From Actinocorallia populi (lineage in GTDB: Bacteria > Actinomycetota > Actinomycetes > Streptosporangiales > Streptosporangiaceae), in assembly GCF_002995495.1 (NCBI RefSeq), contig NZ_PVZV01000007.1:434001-498000 (forward strand): 64,000 nucleotides of DNA, given 5' to 3'. A model generated the notes under the pieces. The model was not told where the DNA came from, made no database searches, and saw only the letters and a program-made list of their open reading frames with translations. The first letter of the stretch is position 1, and the number at the start of each line of letters is the position of its first letter. Of this stretch, positions 1 through 9,163 are shown in pieces. The translations under genes were made by a program, and so were the position numbers.

Positions 1-1107
<1,107 letters not shown>

Positions 1108-1161
1108 GACGTTCTCCCGCTTCCGATCCGGTTTTCGAACACTTTTAGAGAAACAACCGGC

Positions 1162-1190
1162 ACGGTAGTGTGAGCAGCCAAATACATCAA
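1162..1190 (-). promoter_or_regulatory. Putative promoter of the leftward SDR/F420 gene pair
   Basis: Read on the minus strand, TTGATG (1185-1190) and TACCGT (1162-1167) are separated by 17 bp in an AT-rich stretch between the divergent dehydrogenases. Just downstream, 1135-1148 holds an imperfect TCGAACACTTTTAG box that partly resembles KstR-type operators. No sigma factor can be assigned. Confidence 0.4.
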
Positions 1191-1211
1191 GTATCAATTA
1201 TAAGGAGACCT

Positions 1212-1970
1212 ATGCATTCCCGGGCCGGCAACCCCCCGACCGGCGTGGTCATCACCGGAGCGGCGTCCGGGATCGGCGCCGCCTGCGCCCGCGTCCTGGC
1301 CGCGGCGGGCCGCCCGGTCGCCCTGTGGGACACCTCCGACGCCGCGGACCTCGCCGCGGAGATCACCGCCGAGACCTCCACGGCCGCCGCGGCCCTGCAG
1401 GTCGACGTGACCCGCGCCGCCGACTTCCCCGAGGCGATCGGGCGCAGCCGCGAGGCGCTCGGCACCGTCGGCGGGCTCGTCCACGCCGCCGGGGTCTCCG
1501 TCCCCGTGGCCCTGGGCGACCTCGACGAGTCCCTGTGGGACGCGGTGCAGGACGTCAACCTCCGCGCCCACGCCCTGCTGGTGCAGGCGCTGCTGCCCGA
1601 CCTGCGCGCCAACCCCGGCTCGGCCGTCGTCGGCATCTCCTCCATCGACGCGTTCGTCGGGCAGATGTTCATCCCCGCCTACTGCGCGTCCAAGGCCGGC
1701 CTCCTCGGGCTCACCAAGGCGCTCGCCCACCAGCTGGCCTTCGACGGAATCCGGGTGAACGCGGTGTGCCCGGGATACATCGACACCCCGTTCCTGGGCA
1801 TCGCGCCCGAGGAGATGCGCGCGGAGTTCGCCGCCAAGTCACCGTTCAACCGGATGGGCGGCCCCGAAGAGGTCGCCGGAGCGGTGCGCTTCCTGCTGAG
1901 CGACGAGGCCTCGTTCATCACCGGCACCCACCTGACCGTCGACGGCGGCGCCACCGCCGTCGACCGCTGA
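1212..1970 (+). CDS. SDR family oxidoreductase
   Basis: A 252-residue classical short-chain dehydrogenase with glycine motif TGAASGIG (15-22), HAAG in place of NNAG, serines at 143-144 and the catalytic Y157-x3-K161 (YCASK). D40 at the end of beta-2 suggests NAD(H). The C-terminus THLTVDGG is usual for the FabG-like group. The ATG at 1212 follows an AAGGAG ribosome site at 1202-1207; the open frame before it is promoter DNA. It is first of a rightward pair with another dehydrogenase 38 bp downstream. The substrate is unknown. Confidence 0.9.
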   Translation: MHSRAGNPPTGVVITGAASGIGAACARVLAAAGRPVALWDTSDAADLAAEITAETSTAAAALQVDVTRAADFPEAIGRSREALGTVGGLVHAAGVSVPVALGDLDESLWDAVQDVNLRAHALLVQALLPDLRANPGSAVVGISSIDAFVGQMFIPAYCASKAGLLGLTKALAHQLAFDGIRVNAVCPGYIDTPFLGIAPEEMRAEFAAKSPFNRMGGPEEVAGAVRFLLSDEASFITGTHLTVDGGATAVDR

Positions 1971-2008
1971 ACCCCCCACCCCCCCGAAGAAGAGGAAGAA
2001 GGAAGAAG

Positions 2009-2815
2009 ATGAGCTCGCTCGAAGGAACCTCCGCCCTGGTCACCGGCGGCGGCAGCGGTATCGGCCTGGGCTGCGCGGCTCGGCTCCTGGCCGACGGCGC
2101 GGCCGTCACGATCTGCGGGCGCAACGAGGACAGGCTGCGGGGCGCGGTCGAGGAACTCGGCGGCGAGGCAGACTACGTCGTCGCCGACATCACGGACGAG
2201 GAGCAGATCTCCGCCGCCGTCGCCCACGCGGCCAAGCGCGGGACACTGCGCTCGATCGTGGCCAACGCGGGCGGATCCACCTCGATCGGCCCGCTCGGCT
2301 CGCTGGACACCGAGGCCTGGCGGGCGACCCTGGAGCTGAACGCCACCGGGACGATGCTGACCATCAAGCACGGCTCGCGGGCGCTGGCCGACGCCGGGGG
2401 CGGCGCGATCGTGGTGGTCTCCTCGATCGCCTCCTCCAACACCCACCGCTGGTTCGGCGCGTACGGCGTCTCCAAGGCCGCCGTGGACCACCTGGTCCAG
2501 CTCGCCGCCGACGAACTGGGCCCCTTCCAGGTCCGGGTCAACGGCGTACGGCCCGGCATCACCCGCACCGAACTGGTCGCCGGCATCGCCGACACCGGCC
2601 CGATCCTGGAGGACTACCTGTCCTGCATGCCCCTGGCCCGCGTGGGCGAACCGGAGGACATCGCCGAGGCCGTCCGCTTCCTGGCCGGCCCGGAGTCCTC
2701 CTGGATCACCGGCCAGATCATCAACGTGGACGGCGGCCACCACCTCCGCCGCGGCCCGGACTACTCCTCGATGTTCGCCGACATGTTCACCGATCGAGAC
2801 CTCTTCAAAAATTGA
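2009..2815 (+). CDS. SDR family oxidoreductase (3' end rewritten by IS insertion)
   Basis: A 268-residue short-chain dehydrogenase: TGGGSGIG (12-19), NAGG (86-89), Ser139, Y152-x3-K156 and C-terminal GQIINVDGG. R38 after beta-2 points to NADP(H). The ATG at 2009 follows a purine-rich GGAAGAAG ribosome site. Its stop codon TGA (2813-2815) lies inside TTGA, the complement of the TCAA tetranucleotide that ends many IS200/IS605 elements. The last residues (about DLFKN) may therefore not be ancestral. All catalytic residues are well upstream of the junction, so the enzyme should still work. Confidence 0.9.
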   Translation: MSSLEGTSALVTGGGSGIGLGCAARLLADGAAVTICGRNEDRLRGAVEELGGEADYVVADITDEEQISAAVAHAAKRGTLRSIVANAGGSTSIGPLGSLDTEAWRATLELNATGTMLTIKHGSRALADAGGGAIVVVSSIASSNTHRWFGAYGVSKAAVDHLVQLAADELGPFQVRVNGVRPGITRTELVAGIADTGPILEDYLSCMPLARVGEPEDIAEAVRFLAGPESSWITGQIINVDGGHHLRRGPDYSSMFADMFTDRDLFKN

Positions 2816-2950
2816 CCGCTCCCCGTCTGAAGACGGGGATTCCCAGCTCACGCCGCCCGGCCGGCCGTCGGCCGGTCGGGTCTTCCGTGATCAGCACCGG
2901 CCGGGTCCAGACCTGCCCGGACGAGCATCACGCGTGCGGAGTTCTTGTCC
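2812..2950 (-). ncRNA. Possible omega RNA (reRNA) at the tnpB 3' end
   Basis: In active TnpB systems the guide RNA scaffold comes from the 3' end of tnpB and the element's right end, and the guide is the flanking host DNA. Here the equivalent region contains the 8-bp-stem hairpin at 2821-2838 and ends at TCAA. The guide would read into the 3' end of the upstream dehydrogenase on its complementary strand. The 5' limit is arbitrary, and expression is doubtful because tnpB is broken. Confidence 0.3.
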
Positions 2951-4058
2951 CGGGGACAGACGGCTCCGCACGCGATGCAGGTGTAGGTGCGTTCCGACAG
3001 CGGGAGTGCGTGCTTGGTTCTCGCTCCGCAACGCCCGCAGTCCATGGTGGTGTGCGCGGGATGCACCAGGTGGACGGTGCGGCCGTGCTTGCGCGCCATG
3101 TTGATCAACTCGTGCTTGGCGGCCGAGATCGCCGCGTCCGCGGCCTTGCGGGCCATCGTGGACCTGGTGAGGAACCTCGGCCGGAGGTCCTCCACCGCCA
3201 GCTGGTCGAAGTCGACCACCACCCGTTTGGCCCACTTGCGGGCGGTATCCTGCCGCTGCCGAGCGACCTTCTTGTACGTCTTGGCGGCCTGCCGCCGTGC
3301 ATGACGGTAACCGCGGGAGGCCGCCTGCCCGGGCCTGGGCTGACGTCAAGCCATCATCCGCTGGTAACGGGCCAGCTGGCCGGCGGCCTTCCGCCCGTAC
3401 TCCGGATGCGGCAGATCATGCTCATCACTGGTGGTGGTCGCGACCTCCTTCACGCCCCAGTCGACGCCGATGCACCGACCCGTCTCCGGCAGCGGCAGCA
3501 CCTGCGCGGGGACGACGAAGGACGCATACCAGTGACCCAAACCGTCACGGTAGACGCGGACGCTGGACGGCTCACCGGGAAGCTCCCGAGACCACACCAC
3601 CGACAGAACGATGCCCCCGCCAAATACAGGCGGCCGTCCTTGAGACGGAACCCGCGCCGGGTGTAGTTCAACGTCGGGGCCGCCAAGTCCTTCTTCTTGA
3701 ACCGGGGCATGCCCGCCCTCTGTCGCATGGGCAGCCGGGCTTTGATGTCCTTGAGCGCCTTCGCACGCGATTTGGCGAAGTCCCGAATGGTCTGCTGCTG
3801 CGGCACCGACGCACCCGCCCGCAACCACTCGTGCTCGCCACGCCAGCCGGTCAGCATCCTGTCGAGCCCGGCTGGACCGCATTTCTCCCTGATTCGACGG
3901 GCTACTCGGGAGGCGGTGACGCACTGGTCCCACACCCACCGGCACCGGCCCCACTCCGCCAGCAGACCCGCAAGGGCGGTGGAGGACACGCGGAGCCGAA
4001 AAGTGTACCGAGCGCACCCGGTCACTCCCACCCCTCGCCGACAACATAACGCGACCAT
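2848..4058 (-). pseudogene. tnpB: TnpB RNA-guided nuclease, disrupted by a frameshift and a nonsense codon
   Basis: Three pieces line up as one TnpB. The N-terminal part, from ATG 4058, runs to FRLKDGRLYLAG. Then a -1 shift occurs at a five-base G run (plus-strand C run 3614-3618). The middle part has RuvC-I (GVDWGVKE). An in-frame TGA at 3346-3348 follows, after which the same frame continues with RuvC-II (VEDLRPRFL), two CxxC zinc knuckles (CGRC, CIAC) and RuvC-III (DKNSA). The catalytic D, E and D are all still encoded, so decay looks recent. The TGA could be CGA mutated at one base. The homopolymer shift alone could be a sequencing error; the nonsense codon is harder to explain that way. 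Confidence 0.85.
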
Positions 4059-4312
4059 ATCGCTACTTTGCGTTTGGCACTCAGGCTTTCCGAAGACCAC
4101 CGCAACCAGCAGGCCACCCGCGCACTCGCCGTCCACCGGTCTTTCGACTTCGAGATCCCGCAGAGACCCACTCGGCCACCCCACCACAGACGGCACCCCC
4201 TCCACATCAGGCAGGAACCGGACCTCTCCCCCCTCGAAGACCGGACTCCCTCCGGAACGATCTGATGAAAGGGCTTGCTGGCGGGGTGTGACGCAGGCTA
4301 CGGTGACCGAAG
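4059..4312. other. Non-coding stretch upstream of tnpB and the mce promoter
   Basis: It probably holds the left end of the insertion element (an AAAGTAGCGATATGG-like segment just 5' of tnpB on the minus strand) and then GC-rich DNA up to the mce promoter. Open frames on both strands here show no family signature and no good ribosome site. No hairpin marking the left end was found. Confidence 0.4.
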
Positions 4313-4341
4313 TTGGCAATATTGTTGATTATATACATTAT
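4313..4341 (+). promoter_or_regulatory. Putative promoter of the mce operon
   Basis: TTGGCA (4313-4318) and CATTAT (4336-4341) are separated by 17 bp in the only strongly AT-rich stretch before the operon, about 50 bp upstream of the first permease ATG at 4390. A GGGAGAAAGAG ribosome site lies at the end of the leader. No operator palindrome was evident. Confidence 0.55.
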
Positions 4342-4389
4342 CTTTTGCCTCTTCCTGTCTCCCCCCACCCCCGGGAGAAAGAGTCGATC

Positions 4390-5175
4390 ATGACCACCTT
4401 CCAACCGGCCGCGCGGGTTCACCAGGGGCTCATGTCCCTCGGTGAGATGTTCGCCGTCGGGTTCGAGGGGATGCGCCGCACCTGGGACATCCGAGCCTGG
4501 TTCTGGGAGTTCGTGGAGCAGTGCGTCTTCCTCGCCCGGGTCACCACCCTTCCCGTCATCCTCGTGGCCCTGCCGCTGGGCGCCACGGTGGCCCTGCAGG
4601 TCGGCGACCTGGCGGGGCAGCTGGGCGCCCAGTCGGCCACCGGGGGCGCGGTCATCGTCGGGCTCGTCCGCGAGGTCGCGCCCATCGCCGCCGCCCTCAT
4701 CATCGCCGGGGCCGGCGGCTCGGCCATCACCTCCGACATGGGGGCGCGCAACATCCGCGACGAGCTGTCGGCCATGGAGGTGATGGGGGTCAACCCCGTC
4801 CACCGCCTGGTCACCCCGCGCATGTGGGCGGCGAGCATCGTGTCCACGATGCTGGCCTCACTGGTCATCATGTCCGGAGCGGTGGGCGGGTTCGTCTTCA
4901 ACGTCCTGCTCCAGGGCGTGACACCGGGCGCCTACGTCGACGGGGCCATGGGGCTCCTGCGGACGTCCGACCTGTTCGTCACCCTCTTCAAGGCGTGGCT
5001 GTTCGGGATGATCTCCGCCTTGGTCGCCTGCCACAAGGGCATGAACTGCGAGCTGAGCCCGGTCGGGGTGGGACGCGCGGTCAACCAGTCGACCGTCCTG
5101 GCGTTCATGCTCGTCTTCGCCTTCAACTACATCATCACGACCATCTACTTCCTCGCCTACCCCCCGGTGACCTGA
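4390..5175 (+). CDS. yrbEA: MlaE/YrbE-type permease, first of pair (mce operon)
   Basis: A 261-residue integral membrane protein of the MlaE family, the permease half of an Mce ABC-type lipid importer. About five to six hydrophobic segments are visible (for example LPVILVALPLGATVALQV, IIMSGAVGGFVFNVLL and the C-terminal ALAFMLVF-like helix). The conserved cytoplasmic loop is present as ELSAMEVMGVNP (EExDALEVMG in the family), where the MceG ATPase would dock. The ATG at 4390 was chosen for the GGGAG site before it; the longer open frame is leader DNA. It overlaps the next permease by one base (TGATG). No MceG ATPase is in the window, so a shared one must be elsewhere. Confidence 0.93.
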   Translation: MTTFQPAARVHQGLMSLGEMFAVGFEGMRRTWDIRAWFWEFVEQCVFLARVTTLPVILVALPLGATVALQVGDLAGQLGAQSATGGAVIVGLVREVAPIAAALIIAGAGGSAITSDMGARNIRDELSAMEVMGVNPVHRLVTPRMWAASIVSTMLASLVIMSGAVGGFVFNVLLQGVTPGAYVDGAMGLLRTSDLFVTLFKAWLFGMISALVACHKGMNCELSPVGVGRAVNQSTVLAFMLVFAFNYIITTIYFLAYPPVT

Positions 5176-6038
5176 TGTACATCCACCTGCCGCGCAAGGC
5201 CGTGCTCGGCCTCACCCGCCTCTCCGGCGGCGCCGTGGACCGGTTCGCCGGCATGGCCACCTGGCCGCTGTTCCTGGCGAAGGTGCTCTTCTACTGCGTC
5301 CGCGACATCGTCTTCCGGTTCAGGTACGCCAAGACCGTCGCCCTCCAGGTCAGCGACATCGTCATCGGCGTCGGCGCCACCGTCATCGGCGGCGGCATGG
5401 TCTTCGTCATCTTCGTCATGTCGCTGTTCCTGGGCACCGAGGTCGGCCTGCAGGTCTACACCGGACTGCAGGTGATCGGCGCGGAGTCGTTCATGGGGTT
5501 GGTCGGCGCGTTCGTCAACGTCCGCGAGATCACCCCGGTGATCGCGGCGGTGGCGCTGGCCGCCCAGTGCGGCAGCGCGTTCACCGCCGAGCTCGGCGCG
5601 ATGCGCATCTCCGAGGAGATCGACGCCCTCGAGGTGATGGGCATCAACTCGTTCGTCTACCTGGTGTGCACCCGGGTGGCGGCCGCGCTCATCGCGCTGG
5701 TGCCGCTCTACCTGATCGCGCTGTTCGCCAGCTTCTTCGCCACCCGGTTCATCTCCACGTCGTTCTTCAACCTGGCGCCGGGCGTCTACGACTACTACTT
5801 CTACCTGTACCTCCCCATGCAGGACCTCATCTTCAGCACCGTGAAGGTCGGGATCTTCTCCTTCGCGGTCATCGCGATCCACTGCTACTACGGCTACTAC
5901 GCCAGCGGCGGCCCGGTCGGCGTCGGCCGCGCGGCGGGCCGGGCGATCCGCACGTCCATCGTGACGATCGTGACGCTGAACCTGCTGCTGTCGTACGTGT
6001 TCTGGGGGCAGGGCGGAACAGTGAGGCTCGCCGGATGA
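5175..6038 (+). CDS. yrbEB: MlaE/YrbE-type permease, second of pair (mce operon)
   Basis: A 287-residue MlaE-family permease, partner of the preceding gene in the heterodimeric membrane core of the Mce transporter. The signature loop EEIDALEVMGINS is intact. Membrane helices include VIGGGMVFVIFVMSLFL and LIALVPLYLIALFASFF, and there is an unusual Tyr-rich segment (YDYYFYLYLP) near the C-terminus. Start and stop overlap both neighbours (TGATG upstream, ATGA downstream), indicating tight translational coupling within the operon. Confidence 0.93.
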   Translation: MYIHLPRKAVLGLTRLSGGAVDRFAGMATWPLFLAKVLFYCVRDIVFRFRYAKTVALQVSDIVIGVGATVIGGGMVFVIFVMSLFLGTEVGLQVYTGLQVIGAESFMGLVGAFVNVREITPVIAAVALAAQCGSAFTAELGAMRISEEIDALEVMGINSFVYLVCTRVAAALIALVPLYLIALFASFFATRFISTSFFNLAPGVYDYYFYLYLPMQDLIFSTVKVGIFSFAVIAIHCYYGYYASGGPVGVGRAAGRAIRTSIVTIVTLNLLLSYVFWGQGGTVRLAG

Positions 6039-7081
6039 ACCTGGACCACCTGTCGAAGGGCACCCGGGTGCTGATCAGCGCGGCCACCCTGGCCGTCCTG
6101 GCGGCGTCGGCCCACCTGATGATCGCCAAGCCGTTCGCTGCCGAGGGCATCGCGCTGACGGCCGAGGTCGGCACCGCGAGCCAGGGGCTCACCACCAGCT
6201 CGCCCATCAAGCTGCGCGGGGTCACCGTCGGCCGGGTCGAGGAGATCGAGCTCGCCGGGACGAGCGGCGCGAGGCTGACCCTGCGGATGGACCCCGGGGT
6301 CCGGGTCCCCGACTCCGTGACGGCCGCGGTGGAGCCCGAGTCGGTGTTCGGGCCCAAGTTCGTCAACCTCGTCCCCGGCGAGCACGAGGGCACCGGCCCG
6401 TTCCTGGCCGACGGCCAGGACATCGCCCGCACCTCCGAGAGCGGCGACCTCACCCACCTGCTCGTCGACGCCGACAAAGCCGTGGCGGCCATCGACCCCA
6501 CGGACGTCGCGGTCATCTTCGACACGCTGAGCACGGCGCTCGCCGGGCAGGGCGACGAGATCCGCGGGCTGGTCGGCAACACCGCCGCCCTCGTGGACGT
6601 CGCGCACGACCACCGCCGGAACGCCAGGGCGTTCGTCGGGGACCTCGCCCGGCTGGCCCGCATCCGCGGGATCGGCCAGGACGTGGGGGCCGTCGTCACC
6701 TCGGGGGCCGACACCCTGGAGACCCTCACCTCCGGGCAGGACCGGGTGAAGGACCTGGCCGCCGGGACCTCGGCGGCCGCCGACACCGTCACCGGCGGCT
6801 TCACCCGCTACGACGGCGGCATGACCCAGGGCGTGCGCTCCGCGGAGCGGGCCGTCGCGCTGCTGGCCCGGCAGCTGGGGATCGGCGGTCCCGCCGTACG
6901 GACGCTCAACGAGATGCTCCCCATCTACCGGGCCCTGGGTTTCGCGCCCATCGGCGAGGACAAGCGCATGCTCGCGGTGAACATCGTGCTGCCGAGCGAC
7001 CCCTGCCAGATGTTCCTGGGCGTCTGCCCCGTGAAGGACACCGGCGCCGTGAAGAAGAAGCCGAAGAGAAGGGGGGACTGA
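6035..7081 (+). CDS. mceA: MCE family protein, first position (MceA)
   Basis: A 348-residue substrate-binding/tunnel protein of the Mce complex. One N-terminal membrane anchor (LISAATLAVLAASAHLMIA) precedes the MlaD/MCE beta-barrel domain, roughly residues 38-120 (LRGVTVGRVEEIEL, PESVFGPKFVNLVPG). A long helical region follows that in Mce complexes forms part of the tunnel across the envelope. There is a Lys/Arg-rich tail (KKKPKRRGD). It overlaps the previous gene by 4 nt. The likely substrate class is lipid (fatty acid or sterol), which sequence alone cannot decide. Confidence 0.93.
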   Translation: MNLDHLSKGTRVLISAATLAVLAASAHLMIAKPFAAEGIALTAEVGTASQGLTTSSPIKLRGVTVGRVEEIELAGTSGARLTLRMDPGVRVPDSVTAAVEPESVFGPKFVNLVPGEHEGTGPFLADGQDIARTSESGDLTHLLVDADKAVAAIDPTDVAVIFDTLSTALAGQGDEIRGLVGNTAALVDVAHDHRRNARAFVGDLARLARIRGIGQDVGAVVTSGADTLETLTSGQDRVKDLAAGTSAAADTVTGGFTRYDGGMTQGVRSAERAVALLARQLGIGGPAVRTLNEMLPIYRALGFAPIGEDKRMLAVNIVLPSDPCQMFLGVCPVKDTGAVKKKPKRRGD

Positions 7082-7082
7082 G

Positions 7083-8138
7083 ATGGCCGCCGACCCCCGC
7101 GTCCGCGCCCGCCGCTCCGCGCTCCTCCAGCTCGTCGCGTTCCTGGCGGTCACCGGAGCGCTCACCTATGTCATCACCGCGCAGATCGCCCGGTTCGACT
7201 TCAGCGACACCTACCGGGTGACCGCGGTCTTCGACGACGTGAACGGCCTGTACGAGGGCGACAAGGTGAAGATCGCCGGCGCCCCGGTGGGGCGCGTCGG
7301 CGCGATCCGGGTCCGCGACGGCAGGGCCGAGGTCGAACTGGAGATCCGCACCGAGCACCGGCTGCCCGCCGACAGCGAGGCGGCGATCCGCTGGCGCGAC
7401 GCGATCAGCCAGCGGGTGGTCTACCTGCTGCCGGGTACCAGCGGCGAGCGGCTGCGCGACGGCGACGAGATCGAGCGCACCCGCTCGGTCGTGGACATCG
7501 GCGACCTGATCCACCGGCTGGAGCCGCTCACCCGCAACCTCGACTCCGGGCGCGTCAACCAGATCCTCACCTCCGTCTACCTGGCTCTGGAGGGCAACGA
7601 GGACGACGTCTCCCAGCTGCTGGCCAACGTCGACAAGCTCTCCTCCACCATCGCGGCGCGCAGGCAGACGCTCAAGACGATGCTGGAGGACTACTCCAAG
7701 GTCACCGGGATCATCGCCAAACGCGACGACCAGATCGCCAAGGCCACCGACGACCTGGTCACGGTCTCCCAGGCGTTCGTCGACAACCGGCAGCTCGTCG
7801 AGGACGCCATCACGCAGCTGTCGGCGATGCTGCGCACCACCGACGTCGTGCTGGGCCGCAACGGCGACGAACTGGAGGAGATGCTCGTCAAGCTCGCCAA
7901 GGTCACCGACGGCACCCAGCGCAACCTCGACCCGCTCCTGGAGACCGTCACCGTCATGGGGCCCAAGCTCCAGCGGCTGTACGACACCTTCAACGACGGC
8001 CAGTACGTGACCGGCACCGCGCCCTGCGTCACGCTCACGCCCGGTCCGTGCCCGTTCGACCCCAAGCTCGTCGGCTCGATGGAGCGCCCCGCCGAGTCTC
8101 CTCGGGCCCTGCAGAAGCTCATCCTGGGAGGAGAGTGA
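7083..8138 (+). CDS. mceB: MCE family protein, second position (MceB)
   Basis: A 351-residue Mce protein with an N-terminal membrane anchor (LQLVAFLAVTGALTYVITAQIA), an MCE domain at about 40-120 (VKIAGAPVGRVGAI, VVYLLPGTSGERL) and a long predicted alpha-helical stretch at 150-310. It begins one base after the mceA stop, and GGGGGA lies just upstream as its ribosome site. It is expected to assemble with the other five MCE proteins in the extracytoplasmic tunnel. The C-terminal cysteines (APCVTLTPGPCPF) could form a disulfide. Confidence 0.92.
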   Translation: MAADPRVRARRSALLQLVAFLAVTGALTYVITAQIARFDFSDTYRVTAVFDDVNGLYEGDKVKIAGAPVGRVGAIRVRDGRAEVELEIRTEHRLPADSEAAIRWRDAISQRVVYLLPGTSGERLRDGDEIERTRSVVDIGDLIHRLEPLTRNLDSGRVNQILTSVYLALEGNEDDVSQLLANVDKLSSTIAARRQTLKTMLEDYSKVTGIIAKRDDQIAKATDDLVTVSQAFVDNRQLVEDAITQLSAMLRTTDVVLGRNGDELEEMLVKLAKVTDGTQRNLDPLLETVTVMGPKLQRLYDTFNDGQYVTGTAPCVTLTPGPCPFDPKLVGSMERPAESPRALQKLILGGE

Positions 8139-9163
8139 TGCGGCTCAAGTCCTTCCGCGACCGCAATCCCGTCGTCCTGGGGCTCGTCTCCACCGCGGCC
8201 ATCGCCCTCCTGCTCGTCGCGGTCTTCCTCGTCGGCAGCCTCGGCCTGCTGCAGAGCCGCTACACCCTGACCGGGGTGTTCACCGACACCGGCGGCCTGC
8301 ACTCGGGCAACGACGTCAAGGTCGCCGGGATCAAGGTCGGCGAGGTCACCGCGGTCGAGCCCGACTTCTCCCGCGGCACCGTGCTCATCACCTGGGAGGT
8401 CGACTCGGGGGTGGACCTGGGCCCGCGGACCAGGGCCGAGGTCCGGACCTCCAACATCCTGGGCGGCCGGTACCTGCGGCTGTCCGGCCCCGTCGCCGAA
8501 CCCCACCTGGCGGGCCTGCCCGATGAGCGCCGCCGCATCCCGCTGGAGCGGACCCAGACGCCGACCACGGTCAACGACCTGCTCGCCACAGGCACCAGGA
8601 GCCTCGCCGACCTGGACACCGAGCTCATCTCCGACGTCATCGACCAGGTCGGCGGGATCTCCCCGCGGACCAAGGAGCGGCTCGTGCGCTCCCTGCGCAA
8701 CCTCACGGACCTGGCCGACACCCTGGAGGGCTCCGGGCCCCGGCTCGAGCGGCTGGTCTCCGACAGCGACCGCGTCCTGAAACTGGCCAGGGCCAAGGAC
8801 GCCCAGCTCGCGGCGCTGGCCCGCAACATCCAGAAGCTCCTGGACGAGCTGCGGGACCGCCAGCTCGAGCTGTCGGTGCTGCTGGGCAGCGGCGACGCCG
8901 CGGTCACCCGGATCAGCAAGCTGATCAGCCGGCAGCAGACCGACCTGATCGAGCTCGTCGACAGCCTGGACGGCGTCGTCGGGCGGCTCGACCCCCAGAT
9001 CGGCGAGCTGAACACCCTGCTCGCCTGGATGGGTCCCACGCTGAGCGCCTTCAACGCCAGCAACAGCCACGGCCCCTGGGTCGACGCCATCGGCACGCAG
9101 CTGGGCCTGCTGTCGGCCGAGGACATCAAGAAGCTCACCCAGGGCATGGGAGGCGGGCGATGA
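8138..9163 (+). CDS. mceC: MCE family protein, third position (MceC)
   Basis: A 341-residue Mce protein. A strong N-terminal hydrophobic anchor (VVLGLVSTAAIALLLVAVFLV), the MCE domain (VKVAGIKVGEVTAVEPD, NILGGRYLRLSG) and a C-terminal coiled-coil-like half rich in Leu, Asp and Arg (for example LDELRDRQLELSVLLG) are visible. The ATG at 8138 overlaps the mceB stop by one base and follows GGGAGGAGAG, a strong ribosome site. The longer frame upstream is inside mceB and is not used. Confidence 0.92.
   Translation: MRLKSFRDRNPVVLGLVSTAAIALLLVAVFLVGSLGLLQSRYTLTGVFTDTGGLHSGNDVKVAGIKVGEVTAVEPDFSRGTVLITWEVDSGVDLGPRTRAEVRTSNILGGRYLRLSGPVAEPHLAGLPDERRRIPLERTQTPTTVNDLLATGTRSLADLDTELISDVIDQVGGISPRTKERLVRSLRNLTDLADTLEGSGPRLERLVSDSDRVLKLARAKDAQLAALARNIQKLLDELRDRQLELSVLLGSGDAAVTRISKLISRQQTDLIELVDSLDGVVGRLDPQIGELNTLLAWMGPTLSAFNASNSHGPWVDAIGTQLGLLSAEDIKKLTQGMGGGR

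Larger units (their letters stand above)
2812..4110 (-). mobile_element. Decayed IS200/IS605-family (IS1341-like) element, tnpB only
   Basis: The element is recognised by a tnpB relic plus a right-end hairpin (arms CCCCGTCT/AGACGGGG, 2821-2838) followed, on the minus strand, by TCAA. TCAA is the right cleavage tetranucleotide known from IS608. No tnpA (Y1 transposase) is present, so movement would have needed one in trans. The right end is set by TCAA at 2812-2815. The left end could not be fixed and is given only approximately. The insertion sits between the dehydrogenases and the mce promoter. Confidence 0.6.
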
